Below the pieces are notes generated by a model, which saw only the letters and a program-made list of their open reading frames with translations, was not told where the DNA came from and made no database searches. Positions 1 through 8,496 of a stretch of 64,000 nucleotides of DNA are shown here, in pieces. How positions within the stretch are numbered: the first letter of the stretch is position 1; every line of letters starts with the position of its first letter. The stretch spans positions 186,001-250,000 of the forward strand of contig NZ_FNCO01000004.1 in NCBI RefSeq assembly GCF_900100795.1. Reading direction: 5' to 3'. A program made the position numbers and the translations under genes. Origin of the DNA: Pseudomonas abietaniphila (lineage in GTDB: Bacteria; Pseudomonadota; Gammaproteobacteria; Pseudomonadales; Pseudomonadaceae).

Positions 1-33
1 CAGTTGCGAGAGCAAGGCATCAAAGGGTTCTAG
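1..33 (+). CDS. 3' end of an unidentified CDS (partial)
   Basis: Frame 1 reads ten codons, ending in LREQGIKGF, and then stops at TAG (31-33). The gene begins before the window, so neither family nor function can be read. It sits 60 bases upstream of the DUF1090 gene on the same strand. The open frame could be chance. Confidence 0.35.
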   Translation, partial: QLREQGIKGF

Positions 34-93
34 TCATTTTTTGTCCCGGGCGATTGTGTCGAGCGTCCGGGCACCCGTTTTCAAGGAGCATTC

Positions 94-513
94 ATGAAAT
101 TCTTGTCACCGCTGATTGTGTTCACTGCCTGTGGCCTGTTGGCAGCCCCGCTGTTTGCCGCCGAACAGGCTCCCGACTTGAGCGGCTGTGCTGCCAAACG
201 TCAGGACATCAGCACCCAGATCGAACAGGCCAAGGCCGCCGGTAATAGCGATCAGCAGTCGGGACTGGAAAAAGCCTTGAGCGAAGTCACCGCCAATTGC
301 ACCGATGCCAGCCTGCTCAAGCAGCAGGAACAAAAGGTGCTGGACGCCAAACGTGAAGTCAGCCGCCGCCAGGCCGATCTGAACAAGGCCATGAGCAAGG
401 GCGACCCCGACAAGATCAACAAGCGCAAAGACAAGCTGGCCGAGTCGCGCAAGGAACTGCAGGACGCACAGGAAGAACTGGAGAAGGTTCAGCCGGATGA
501 AGAGGATGAATAG
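94..513 (+). CDS. DUF1090 family periplasmic protein (YqjC-like)
   Basis: The 139-residue product starts with a Sec signal peptide (Lys2, hydrophobic stretch about 5-20, cleavage probably after the AxA near residue 22). The rest is highly charged and helical, with heptad-like Lys/Glu/Gln runs, so it is a short exported coiled-coil protein. The pattern, including a Cys after the signal (LSGC) and a second Cys near 70 (NCTDAS), matches the DUF1090/YqjC family, whose role is not established. The start has a good ribosome site (AAGGAG, 7 bases upstream). It appears to be a single-gene unit. Confidence 0.75.
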   Translation: MKFLSPLIVFTACGLLAAPLFAAEQAPDLSGCAAKRQDISTQIEQAKAAGNSDQQSGLEKALSEVTANCTDASLLKQQEQKVLDAKREVSRRQADLNKAMSKGDPDKINKRKDKLAESRKELQDAQEELEKVQPDEEDE

Positions 514-610
514 TCATCAAGGGTGAGGGCTCGACCGATCTCGTTGGGGTTAACCTGCTCAAGAAGACTGAGGCACGATTGATATAGAAGCATGGACCGC
601 TCGAAAGCCT

Positions 611-635
611 TCGCGAGCAAGCTCGCTCCTACAGG
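611..635. repeat. single REP-type half element
   Basis: The stretch carries the common Pseudomonas REP core (GCGAGCAAGCTCGCTCCTAC), which is itself a short palindrome around GAGCAAGCTC. It lies between the DUF1090 gene and the cytochrome c' gene that ends at 667, so it separates two convergent genes. No partner arm is visible nearby. Confidence 0.55.
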
Positions 636-666
636 TTCACCAGCGCCCCCGATGACGCGCTTCTGA

Positions 667-1161
667 TCAATGATCCCGAAACTCTTTATGGCACGCGTCG
701 CAGGCGTCTTCGACGTTGTTCATCGGCGGGATCATGTTGGCCGGCGTCAACGGCAGTTGCCGGGTCGCAATCACCAGCTCATCGGTACGCCTTTCGAGAA
801 TGCCAGCCAGTTCCTGAAAGCGGGCCTGTTTCTGCCACACGGCGTCTTTCGCACTGGTGTGCTCCGACTCTTTAACAGCTGGAAAATGCTTCCACGGCTC
901 GTGAGACAACGCATCCAGCTTCACCGCGCCTTCCGCGAACTTCGGTCCGTCGAACGGCAGCCGCCCGCGCAGCATGCCGCCGATATCTTCGCTGGTTTTG
1001 AGCATTTGCTTGAAGATCGCCTTGCGTTGCCCCAGCGGCGAATCGGGATCGACACCCCCGCAAGCACTCAAGGCAAGGGCGCCGATCACCAACAGGCTGA
1101 TCGCTTTCAACAAAGGGTGTCTTAGCGACAGTTTTCTCAACGCAACGCTCTTCGAGTTCAT
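667..1161 (-). CDS. cytochrome c' (class II) lipoprotein
   Basis: The 164-residue protein has an N-terminal hydrophobic segment ending in a lipobox, LSAC, with Cys34 as the predicted lipidated residue. It ends with the class II cytochrome c heme site CDACH (Cys154, Cys157, His158) very close to the C terminus, as is usual for the four-helix cytochrome c' fold. It should be a membrane-anchored periplasmic heme protein; members bind NO/CO or carry electrons, but the specific partner cannot be read. No clear ribosome site precedes the chosen ATG, so the start is less certain than the family. Confidence 0.8.
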   Translation of the reverse strand: MNSKSVALRKLSLRHPLLKAISLLVIGALALSACGGVDPDSPLGQRKAIFKQMLKTSEDIGGMLRGRLPFDGPKFAEGAVKLDALSHEPWKHFPAVKESEHTSAKDAVWQKQARFQELAGILERRTDELVIATRQLPLTPANMIPPMNNVEDACDACHKEFRDH

Positions 1162-1239
1162 GGCGACGACTGCTGGAAAAAATGGTCGCCAGTATCTGCG
1201 CTCGCCTTGAAAAACCCAAGTGAATGATCGGCATCCCGA

Positions 1240-1626
1240 TCAGACAGAAATGCCAAACAACGCGACGACCAGACCCAGGCCAATAAACCACACCAGCGAG
1301 CGCAGCGCCGCGAGGTCCGCCAGGTAGAAAATGATGTAGAGCAGGCGACTGGTAACGAACAGCACCGCCAGCACATCAATGGTGACCAACTGAGCGACGC
1401 CGGCAACGTGCGCGATGATCACGCCTGCAGCAAAACCCGGGATGGCTTCGAAGCTGTTCTGTTGCGCCGCATGGGCACGCCGCGGCAAACCTTCCAGCTT
1501 GTCGAGAAAGTCTCGCGGGTTGTGGTTCTGCCGGGTACTGAAACGACCACTGCCAAACTTGGCGATCGACGTACAGACCAGCGGCAACAGAATCACGATC
1601 AACACGCACCAGAAGGCAACGGTCAT
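1240..1626 (-). CDS. MAPEG family membrane protein
   Basis: The 128-residue protein has four hydrophobic segments (about 4-22, 60-80, 82-100 and 108-127). A conserved-looking loop, RQNHNPRDFLDKLEGLPRRA, is followed by AQQNSFEAIPGFAAGV, typical of bacterial MAPEG proteins (the membrane-associated eicosanoid/glutathione metabolism family). The length is normal for the family. The bacterial role is usually unknown; some members bind glutathione. An AGGA site lies about 10 bases before the ATG. It lies upstream of the cytochrome c' gene on the same strand, with a gap of about 80 bases. Confidence 0.8.
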   Translation of the reverse strand: MTVAFWCVLIVILLPLVCTSIAKFGSGRFSTRQNHNPRDFLDKLEGLPRRAHAAQQNSFEAIPGFAAGVIIAHVAGVAQLVTIDVLAVLFVTSRLLYIIFYLADLAALRSLVWFIGLGLVVALFGISV

Positions 1627-1834
1627 ATTTGCAGCATCCTTTTTAGAATTTGAATTTCACCCAGAACATTCAGGTAGCACAGGCTAAGAGCCATGGCCGA
1701 ACGAAAGGTTCTTTCCCATCATGCGGCCATCAAGGCCTGTAGGAAAGTTCTCGCTGCTGTCATGACGCGAGCGATTGGCTAAGATGCCAGCCATCACAGC
1801 CGATTTGGCTGGACACCGTGACTCAGGAGCCTGA

Positions 1835-2656
1835 ATGCCTAGCGAAGAAGACACCACCGTCAGTGGTGCAGCGCCCATGATTCCCGACCAACGCCGGGAG
1901 CTGATGCTGCGTCAGTTACGCAAGCATCAAGTGCTCAGCGTGCATCAACTGATGGAAATGTTCGATTGCTCGCACATGACCATTCGCCGCGACATCGCCC
2001 TGCTCGAACAAAGTGGGCGTGCTTATTCGGTGACCGGCGGCGTACGCATCGCAAGCCAGGTGCACAGTGAACCCAGCCATCAATCCAAGGCAGTGATCGA
2101 ACTCCCGCAAAAGCAGGCGATGGCCAGACTGGCAGCCGGTTTGTTGCACGCTGAGATGACGGTGTACCTGGACGCGGGCACCAGCACGCTGGAAATCGTG
2201 CCGCACATCGTCGCGCTGTCCGGGATGACGGTGGTCACCAATGACTTTGGCGTGGTCAACGCGCTCGCGGATGCGACCCATGTGGACGTGATTCACACCG
2301 GCGGCATGCTGGACCACCCGAACCGCTCCTGTGTGGGCGGTCTGGCGGCCGCAACGTTGCGTCAACTGGCGACGGACGTGGCGTTCATGTCCACCAGCTC
2401 CTGGGACCTGCAACGGGGCACGACCACACCTTCTGCGCTGAAGGTCGAGGTCAAGCAGGCGGCGATGCAGGCCGCGTCGCGCAGCGTGCTGCTGACCACC
2501 AGTTCCAAGTACGGCACGTTCGGCATGTACAAGGTCGCAGGCCTTGAGCAGTTCGACACCATCATCAGCGATGACGGGCTGGCCGAAGGCGCGGCGGAGA
2601 GTATTCGGGCGCAGGGCGTCGAGTTGTTGCTGGCGTCGGTGAGTAGAAATCAATAA
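1835..2656 (+). CDS. DeoR-family transcriptional regulator of the threonate/erythronate operon
   Basis: This 273-residue DeoR-type repressor has a winged-helix domain at about residues 17-70 (RRELMLRQLRKHQVLSVHQL, then MTIRRDIALLEQSG) and a C-terminal sugar-phosphate-sensing domain with the family motifs DAGTST and VVTND. The first ATG has a good AGGAG six bases upstream; the alternative Met15 (1877) has none. It precedes ltnD on the same strand, as ygbI precedes ygbJ in E. coli, so it most likely controls the operon at 3134-8355 in response to a tetronate-derived effector. The effector is inferred. Confidence 0.88.
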   Translation: MPSEEDTTVSGAAPMIPDQRRELMLRQLRKHQVLSVHQLMEMFDCSHMTIRRDIALLEQSGRAYSVTGGVRIASQVHSEPSHQSKAVIELPQKQAMARLAAGLLHAEMTVYLDAGTSTLEIVPHIVALSGMTVVTNDFGVVNALADATHVDVIHTGGMLDHPNRSCVGGLAAATLRQLATDVAFMSTSSWDLQRGTTTPSALKVEVKQAAMQAASRSVLLTTSSKYGTFGMYKVAGLEQFDTIISDDGLAEGAAESIRAQGVELLLASVSRNQ

Positions 2657-2746
2657 TGTCCAGTCCACGCCGCACGCCCCTCTAGGAGCCGGCTTGGTGA
2701 GGACGGCGTTCGGACGAATGCGGTGCATCACCAGCGTCTATGGCGA

Positions 2747-2794
2747 CTGACACACCGCCTTCGCTGCCCTCGTAACCTCGGACGTCTCCTACAG
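2747..2794 (-). repeat. REP-like GAGGTTACGA element (one arm)
   Basis: Read on the minus strand, this stretch carries the same core (TCCGAGGTTACGAGGG...GGTGTGTCAG) as the hairpin after otnI at 8388-8470 and the tandem array at 31705-32412. It is therefore a dispersed repeat family with at least three sites in the window. The second arm here is degenerate. Confidence 0.6.
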
Positions 2795-2839
2795 GGACCG
2801 GGTTGTTGCATGAGCCTGTGTCCAGGCCTCAGACCTTTG

Positions 2840-2914
2840 GCCGGCTTGCTGGCGAAGGCATCCGTCCAGACACAACTGATTTGGCGGGTCTCCCGTATTC
2901 GCCAGCAAGCTGGC
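2840..2914. repeat. REP inverted pair (CTTGCTGGCGAA type)
   Basis: Arms at 2840-2856 and 2898-2914 are reverse complements over 17 bases with one mismatch, around a 41-base spacer. This is a classical Pseudomonas REP pair (BIME-like) in the gap between the DeoR regulator and the ltn promoter region. Confidence 0.7.
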
Positions 2915-2954
2915 TACAATTGATGCGCGAAGCCCTCAAAACCTCTCAGCACCC

Positions 2955-2983
2955 AAGCCCCGACACGTATCGGGGCTTTTTTT
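2955..2983 (+). terminator. rho-independent terminator upstream of ltnD
   Basis: The stem AAGCCCCGA (2955-2963) pairs with TCGGGGCTT (2970-2978) around a six-base loop and is followed by a run of seven T. It lies 300 bases after the regulator stop and isolates the regulator, or a short transcript starting near 2925, from the ltn operon promoter. Confidence 0.85.
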
Positions 2984-3013
2984 CGTCGATTAAAAAGCGC
3001 CCTATGTTAAGTT

Positions 3014-3043
3014 TTGTTAATCCAAAAAATTACTTCACATTAT
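3014..3043 (+). promoter_or_regulatory. candidate ltn operon promoter with TGTTAA repeats
   Basis: The segment after the terminator is unusually AT-rich. TTGTTA (3014-3019) and CATTAT (3038-3043) are 18 bases apart and could be -35 and -10. TGTTAA occurs at 3005-3010 and 3015-3020, and its complement TTAACA at 3065-3070; these repeats are plausible operator half-sites for the DeoR regulator. This is pattern matching only. Confidence 0.4.
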
Positions 3044-3133
3044 CCGCTCATGGGTTCACTATCTTTAACAGATCAGAACAAACACCGTTCGAGTGCCTGA
3101 CGCAACGATGGCGCTCAACCTGAGGAGAGCATC

Positions 3134-4039
3134 ATGAATAACAAGAATGTCGGCGTCATTGGGCTGGGTGCCATGGGTTTGGGCATCGCTCGCTCCCTGT
3201 TGCGCAGTGGTTTCAACGTTCATGCCTGTGATGTCCGTGCTGCCGTGACCGAGCAATTCGCCAGCGAAGGCGGTGTTGCCTGCGACTCTCCCGCCAGCAT
3301 GGCGGCCGCCTGCGACGTGATCATCACCGTCGTGGTCAACGCCGAGCAGACTGAAACCGTCTTGTTTGGAGAAAACGGCGCCGTTGCAGCGCTTAAACCC
3401 GGCAGTCTGGTCATTGGTTGCGCCACCGTTGCGCCGACCTTCGCCATCGAGTTGGGCCAGCGTCTGACCGAAAAGGGTCTGCTGTACCTCGATGCCCCGA
3501 TCTCCGGTGGCGCAGCCAAAGCCGCTGCCGGTCAGATGACCATGATGACCTCCGGCCCTGCTGATTCCTACGCCAAAGCCGACGCCATCCTCAACGGCAT
3601 GGCCGGTAAGGTGTATCGCCTGGGCGACGTCCACGGCCTGGGCTCCAAGGTCAAAATCATCAATCAGTTGCTGGCTGGCGTGCATATCGCTGCGAGCGCC
3701 GAAGCCATGGCGCTGGGCCTGCGCGAAGGCGTCGACGCCGACGCGCTGTACGAAGTGATCACCAACAGCGCCGGTAACTCGTGGATGTTCGAAAACCGCG
3801 TGCCGCACATCCTGAAGGCTGATTACACGCCGCTGTCCGCTGTGGATATTTTCGTCAAAGACCTGGGCCTGGTCCTGGATACCGCCCGCGCCAGCAAATT
3901 CCCGCTGCCGCTGTCGTCCACTGCGCACCAGATGTTCATGCAGGCCTCGACCGCAGGCTTCGGCCGTGAAGACGATTCCGCCGTGATCAAGATCTTCCCG
4001 GGCATCACCCTGCCCGCCGCCAAAGCCGCCAACGACTGA
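3134..4039 (+). CDS. ltnD: L-threonate dehydrogenase
   Basis: The 301-residue beta-hydroxyacid dehydrogenase has the NAD-binding GLGAMGLGIA motif at 10-19, the substrate-binding signature DAPISGGAAKAAAGQMT near 123-139 and the catalytic lysine region (GLGSKVKIINQLL) near 172-184. It closely resembles YgbJ/LtnD, which oxidises L-threonate to 2-oxo-tetronate in the pathway established for the otn/ltn genes. An AGGAG site precedes the ATG. It is the first gene of the operon, ten bases before otnK. The dehydrogenase family is certain; the substrate rests on the operon. Confidence 0.92.
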   Translation: MNNKNVGVIGLGAMGLGIARSLLRSGFNVHACDVRAAVTEQFASEGGVACDSPASMAAACDVIITVVVNAEQTETVLFGENGAVAALKPGSLVIGCATVAPTFAIELGQRLTEKGLLYLDAPISGGAAKAAAGQMTMMTSGPADSYAKADAILNGMAGKVYRLGDVHGLGSKVKIINQLLAGVHIAASAEAMALGLREGVDADALYEVITNSAGNSWMFENRVPHILKADYTPLSAVDIFVKDLGLVLDTARASKFPLPLSSTAHQMFMQASTAGFGREDDSAVIKIFPGITLPAAKAAND

Positions 4040-4049
4040 GGAACCGCAG

Positions 4050-5342
4050 ATGAGCACTTCGACTCCGCGCCCTCTTCTGGGCTGCATCGCCGACGACTTC
4101 ACAGGCGCCACCGACCTGGCCAACATGCTGGTGCGTGGCGGCATGCGCACGGTGCAGAGCATCGGCATTCCCAGCGCCGAGAGCCTGGCTGAGCTGGACG
4201 CCGACGCGATCGTCATCGCCTTGAAATCCCGTACCACGCCCGCGGCTGAAGCGGTCGAGGAATCCCTGGCCGCGCTGCAATGGCTGCGTGACCGTGGCTG
4301 CGAGCAGATCTTCTTCAAGTATTGCTCGACCTTCGACTCCACCGCCAAAGGCAACATCGGGCAGGTCAGCGAAGCGCTGCTCCAAGCCTTGAACAGCGAC
4401 TTCACCCTCGCGTGCCCGGCATTCCCGGAAAACGGCCGCACGATCTTCCGTGGCCACCTGTTCGTGCAGGATCAGTTGCTGAACGAATGCGGCATGCAGA
4501 ATCACCCGCTGACGCCGATGACCGACGCCAACCTGGTGCGCGTGCTGCAATCGCAGACCCGCAAGAAAGTGGGCTTGTTGCGTTACGACAGCGTCGCCAA
4601 AGGTGTGAACAGCGTGCGCGCGCGTATTGCCGAACTGCGCGCTGACGGCGTAACCATGGCGATTGCCGACGCACTGTCCGACGCCGACCTCTACACACTG
4701 GGCGAAGCCTGCGCCGACCTGCCGCTGCTGACAGGCGGTTCGGGTCTGGCGCTGGGTCTGCCAGGCAACTTCCGCAAAGCCGGCAAGCTGCGCGACGTCG
4801 ACGCGGCCCAACTGGAGCAGGTGAACGGCGGCGAAGTCGTGCTCGCGGGCAGCGCTTCGGTTGCCACCAACGGCCAGGTCGCTGCCTGGCTGGACGCCGG
4901 ACGCCCTGCACTGCGGATCGATCCGTTGGCGCTGGCCGATGGCAAGCCAGTTGTCGAAGACGCGTTGGCCTTTGCCCGCGATGCCGGTCAAACCGTTCTG
5001 ATTTATGCGACCAGCAGCCCGGAAGAAGTCAAAGCCGTGCAACAAAAGCTCGGCGTCGAGCGCGCGGGCGCCATGGTCGAGGACGCGCTGGGCAAGATCG
5101 CTCGCGGTCTGCTGGACGCAGGCGTGAAACGTTTCGTCGTCGCTGGCGGCGAAACCTCCGGCGCTGTCGTTCAGGCGTTGGGCGTCAGCCTGTTGAAGAT
5201 CGGCGCACAGATCGACCCGGGCGTTCCCGCCACCATCAGCAGCGGCGATCAGCCCCTCGCGCTGGCGCTGAAATCCGGCAACTTCGGGGGTCGCGATTTC
5301 TTCGACAAAGCCCTGAAGCAACTGGCCGGAGGTGCTCAATGA
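4050..5342 (+). CDS. otnK: 3-oxo-tetronate kinase
   Basis: This 430-residue DUF1537-type four-carbon acid sugar kinase has the N-terminal motif IADDFTGATDLANMLVRGGM (about 9-28) and a C-terminal nucleotide-binding region with VVAGGETSGAVVQAL and the PGVPA turn. It phosphorylates 3-oxo-tetronate at O4 with ATP, giving the substrate of OtnC. The stop overlaps the otnC start by four bases (ATGA), which indicates translational coupling. The length is close to the usual 420 residues. Confidence 0.92.
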   Translation: MSTSTPRPLLGCIADDFTGATDLANMLVRGGMRTVQSIGIPSAESLAELDADAIVIALKSRTTPAAEAVEESLAALQWLRDRGCEQIFFKYCSTFDSTAKGNIGQVSEALLQALNSDFTLACPAFPENGRTIFRGHLFVQDQLLNECGMQNHPLTPMTDANLVRVLQSQTRKKVGLLRYDSVAKGVNSVRARIAELRADGVTMAIADALSDADLYTLGEACADLPLLTGGSGLALGLPGNFRKAGKLRDVDAAQLEQVNGGEVVLAGSASVATNGQVAAWLDAGRPALRIDPLALADGKPVVEDALAFARDAGQTVLIYATSSPEEVKAVQQKLGVERAGAMVEDALGKIARGLLDAGVKRFVVAGGETSGAVVQALGVSLLKIGAQIDPGVPATISSGDQPLALALKSGNFGGRDFFDKALKQLAGGAQ

Positions 5343-5989
5343 GTACTGCAACGAGCGCCGAAAATAAGCTGCGCGATGAGATCTGCGACATCGGCCGTCT
5401 GCTGTTCGGTCGCGGCTACACCGTGGGCAGCGCCGGCAACATCAGCGCACGCCTTGAAGACGGCTGGCTGATCACGCCGACCGACGCCTGCCTGGGCCGC
5501 CTAGACCCGACCGCCATTGCCAAGGTCAACCTGGCGGGCGAATGGGTGTCCGGCGACAAGCCCTCGAAAACCTTGATGCTGCATCGCGAGGTCTACGACC
5601 GCAATCCAGGCGTGGGTGGCGTGGTGCACACCCACTCCACGCATCTGGTGGCGCTGACCTTGGCCGGTGTCTGGCATCCGAACGACATTCTCCCGCCGAT
5701 CACGCCCTATCAGGTGATGAAGGTCGGGCATATCCCTTTGATTTCTTACGAGCGCCCCGGCTCGCCAAAGGTCGCCGAGCAGGTGGCAAAGCTGGCGAAC
5801 AGCGTGCGCGGCGTGATGCTCGAGCGTTTGGGGCCGGTGGTCTGGGAAAGCTCGGTGGCCAAGGCGGCTTACGCCCTGGAAGAGCTGGAAGAGACTGCTC
5901 GCTTGTGGCTGATGAGCAATCCTAAACCCGAGCCGCTGGACGCAGCGGCCCTGGAAGAACTGCGCCAGACGTTCGGCGTGAACTGGTAA
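5339..5989 (+). CDS. otnC: 3-oxo-tetronate 4-phosphate decarboxylase
   Basis: This 216-residue class II aldolase/adducin-fold protein contains the N-terminal GSAGNISAR motif, the LHREVY segment and the metal-binding HTHSTH cluster near residues 98-103. In the established pathway OtnC decarboxylates 3-oxo-tetronate 4-phosphate to dihydroxyacetone phosphate plus CO2, feeding glycolysis. It overlaps otnK by four bases and is followed 84 bases later by the permease gene. Confidence 0.9.
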   Translation: MSTATSAENKLRDEICDIGRLLFGRGYTVGSAGNISARLEDGWLITPTDACLGRLDPTAIAKVNLAGEWVSGDKPSKTLMLHREVYDRNPGVGGVVHTHSTHLVALTLAGVWHPNDILPPITPYQVMKVGHIPLISYERPGSPKVAEQVAKLANSVRGVMLERLGPVVWESSVAKAAYALEELEETARLWLMSNPKPEPLDAAALEELRQTFGVNW

Positions 5990-6073
5990 CCCGCACAGCA
6001 CCTTGATCGGAGGCCTTATTCACGGCCTCTGGCACCCCGGCTTTTGCCGGAAACAATAACAACAGGACACAAC

Positions 6074-7534
6074 ATGACGCCTCTTATCCTCATGATCATC
6101 GCCGGAGCCGGCATCGCGCTGCTGCTGCTTCTGGTGCTCAAGTACAAATTCCAGCCGTTCGTGGCATTGATGCTCGTGAGCATCATCGTCGCGCTGGTTG
6201 CCGGGGTAAAACCGAGTGACCTGGTCGCGACCATCGAAGGCGGCATGGGCAAGACCCTTGGCCACATCGCGATCATCATTGCGCTGGGCGCCATGATCGG
6301 ACGCATCATCGAACTCTCGGGCGGTGCAGAGGCGCTGGCCAAGACCCTGATCAACCGCTTCGGCAACAAGCGAACACCGCTGGCGTTGACCGTGGCCGGG
6401 TTCATGGTCGGCATTCCGGTGTTCTTCGAAGTTGGCGTGATCATCCTCATGCCACTGGCTTACGGCGTCGCCCGCGCAGCCCGCAAGCCGCTGCTGATTT
6501 TCGCGCTGCCAATGTGCGCCGCGCTGCTCTCCGTTCACGCCTTTCTGCCGCCGCACCCGGGTGCCGTTGCCGCTGCCGGTCAGTTGGGCGCAGACCTGGG
6601 TCGTGTCCTGATGTTTGGCCTGCCGATGGTGGCCGTGCTGTGCCTGATCGGCTACGTGATCGCCGGCCGCATGACGCGCAAAACCTACCCGATGACCGAT
6701 GACATCCGCAGCGAGGTTTACGGTCCGCACATCACCAACCAAGACTTGGTGGATTGGGCCAACAACGATTACTCGAAAACCGCTGATGCCACGCACACCG
6801 GTCACGCGCTGGGTCTGGAAGAAAGCGCCAGCAGCCTCGCTGCCCGCCTGCCGAAAGCCCCTGCGCCGGGCGCCGGGATCATCATTGCGCTGATCCTGCT
6901 GCCGATCATCCTGATTTTGCTGGGTACGCTGGCAACCACCATGCTGCCCGCCGACTCGACGTTGCGCAGCATCTTGACCGTCCTCGGCGCACCGCTGGTC
7001 GCCCTGCTGATCGACACCCTGCTCTGCGCATGGGTTCTGGGTTCGCGCCGTGGCTGGAGCCGCAGTCAAGTGTCCGACGTGATTGGTTCGGCATTGCCGG
7101 GCGTGGCGATGGTGATCCTGATCGCCGGCGCTGGCGGTGTGTTCGGCAAGGTGCTGGTCGACACCGGTATCGGTGCGGTGGTCTCCGAAGCCCTGCGCAA
7201 CACCGGCCTGCCGGTTCTGGCGCTGGGCTTCCTGCTGACACTGCTGTTGCGCGCCGTCCAAGGCTCGACCACAGTGGCGCTGGTGACCACCGCTGGCATC
7301 CTCAGCCCGCTGATCGCCACGTTGAACCTCAGCGCCAACCACATGGCCTTGCTGTGCCTGGCCATGGGCGGTGGCGGTCTGGCCATGTCCCACATCAACG
7401 ACGCCGGTTACTGGATGTTCACAAAATTGGCCGGCCTGAACGTGGGTGACGGCCTGCGCACCTGGACGTTCCTGGTGACCGTACTCGGCACGCTGGGCTT
7501 CCTCATAACCCTGCTGCTGTGGCCTTTTGTCTGA
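6074..7534 (+). CDS. GntP-family gluconate/tetronate:H+ symporter
   Basis: The 486-residue integral membrane protein has about 12-14 hydrophobic segments and GntP-family signatures: GKTLGHIAIIIALGAMIG near 65-82, FFEVGVIILMPLAYG near 117-131, VHAFLPPHPG near 156-165, and RAVQGSTTVAL near 396-406. I choose ATG 6074 because it has GGA seven bases upstream and starts directly with the first membrane helix; an ATG at 6044 would add ten polar residues. Its place between otnC and otnI makes L-threonate or D-erythronate the likely substrate (YgbN-like). Confidence 0.9.
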   Translation: MTPLILMIIAGAGIALLLLLVLKYKFQPFVALMLVSIIVALVAGVKPSDLVATIEGGMGKTLGHIAIIIALGAMIGRIIELSGGAEALAKTLINRFGNKRTPLALTVAGFMVGIPVFFEVGVIILMPLAYGVARAARKPLLIFALPMCAALLSVHAFLPPHPGAVAAAGQLGADLGRVLMFGLPMVAVLCLIGYVIAGRMTRKTYPMTDDIRSEVYGPHITNQDLVDWANNDYSKTADATHTGHALGLEESASSLAARLPKAPAPGAGIIIALILLPIILILLGTLATTMLPADSTLRSILTVLGAPLVALLIDTLLCAWVLGSRRGWSRSQVSDVIGSALPGVAMVILIAGAGGVFGKVLVDTGIGAVVSEALRNTGLPVLALGFLLTLLLRAVQGSTTVALVTTAGILSPLIATLNLSANHMALLCLAMGGGGLAMSHINDAGYWMFTKLAGLNVGDGLRTWTFLVTVLGTLGFLITLLLWPFV

Positions 7535-7563
7535 CCCGGTAGCCTGCTTTCCAGGAGAAAAAC

Positions 7564-8355
7564 ATGCCTCGTTTCGCTGCCAACCTCAGCATGCTGTACC
7601 CGCAACATGACTTCCTCGCGCGCTTTGGCGCGGCGGCAAGTGATGGCTTCGAAGCGGTGGAGTACCTGTTCCCGTACGATTTCACCGCCGCAGAGATCAA
7701 GCTGCGCCTGGAAAATTTCGGTCTGACCCAGGCGCTGTTCAACGCACCGCCGGGTGACTGGGCCAACGGCGAGCGAGGCATTGCTTCATTGCCGGGGCGT
7801 GAGAGCGAATTCCGCAGCGGCTTCCAGAAGGCGCTGGAATACGCCGCCGTGCTGGGGAACGACCGCATTCACGTCATGGCCGGCTTGCTGCCCAACGAAG
7901 AACTGCGCCAGAAGCACCATGCGGTGTATCTCGAAAACCTGAGCCATGCCGCTTACGAAGCGGCGAAAGTCGGCATCACCGTGCTGATCGAACCGATCAA
8001 CACCCGTGACATGCCGGGCTTCTTCCTCAATCGTCAGGATCAGGGTCAGGCGGTGTGCAAGGAAGTGGGCGCGGGCAACCTGAAGGTGCAGTTCGATTTC
8101 TATCACTGCCAGATCGTCGAGGGCGACGTGACCAGCAAGCTGCGCCGTGACTTCGCCGGCATCGGTCACATCCAGATCGCCGGCGTGCCCGATCGACATG
8201 AACCGAACATGGGCGAAGTGAATTACCCATGGCTGTTTGAAGAGATCGACCGCCTGGGTTACACCGGCTGGGTCGGTTGCGAGTACCGCCCCAAAGGCGA
8301 TACCAGCGAAGGTCTGCAGTGGTTGCGGGACTGGAAGGCGCGTAATCCGGGCTGA
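7564..8355 (+). CDS. otnI: 2-oxo-tetronate isomerase
   Basis: This 263-residue TIM-barrel protein of the hydroxypyruvate isomerase family (AP endonuclease 2 fold) begins [12 protein letters not shown]. It carries the metal-site segments [16 protein letters not shown] (about 140-155), [12 protein letters not shown] and GWVGCEYRP. In the pathway OtnI interconverts 2-oxo- and 3-oxo-tetronate, linking LtnD to OtnK. A CAGGAG site precedes the ATG. It is the last gene of the operon; in E. coli the isomerase precedes the transporter, whereas here it follows. Confidence 0.9.
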   Translation: MPRFAANLSMLYPQHDFLARFGAAASDGFEAVEYLFPYDFTAAEIKLRLENFGLTQALFNAPPGDWANGERGIASLPGRESEFRSGFQKALEYAAVLGNDRIHVMAGLLPNEELRQKHHAVYLENLSHAAYEAAKVGITVLIEPINTRDMPGFFLNRQDQGQAVCKEVGAGNLKVQFDFYHCQIVEGDVTSKLRRDFAGIGHIQIAGVPDRHEPNMGEVNYPWLFEEIDRLGYTGWVGCEYRPKGDTSEGLQWLRDWKARNPG

Positions 8356-8387
8356 GTGACTTCATTAGCCCAACGCACCCCCTTGTA

Positions 8388-8470
8388 GGAGCTGCCGGAG
8401 GTTACGACGGTGGCGAACGCAGTGTGTCAGACATATCGCATTCGCCACCGTCGTAACCTCCGGCAGCTCC
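8388..8470. terminator. perfect 30-bp inverted repeat, likely bidirectional terminator
   Basis: Arms at 8388-8417 and 8441-8470 are exact reverse complements over 30 bases, with a 23-base loop. The arm contains the GAGGTTACGACGG core of the dispersed repeat family also seen at 2747 and 31705. It lies between the convergent otnI and thioesterase genes. There is no T-run, so any termination would be by structure or a rho-assisted mechanism. It is equally a mobile REP-type element. Confidence 0.75.
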
Positions 8471-8496
8471 CACAGGTCTTATGGTGCCGCACAAGA

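Noticed and set aside
3065..5351. Long minus-strand open frames opposite ltnD and otnK
   Set aside because: The plus strand encodes recognisable enzymes with ribosome sites. The antisense frames are low-complexity Arg/Gln/His-rich translations typical of GC-rich shadow frames.
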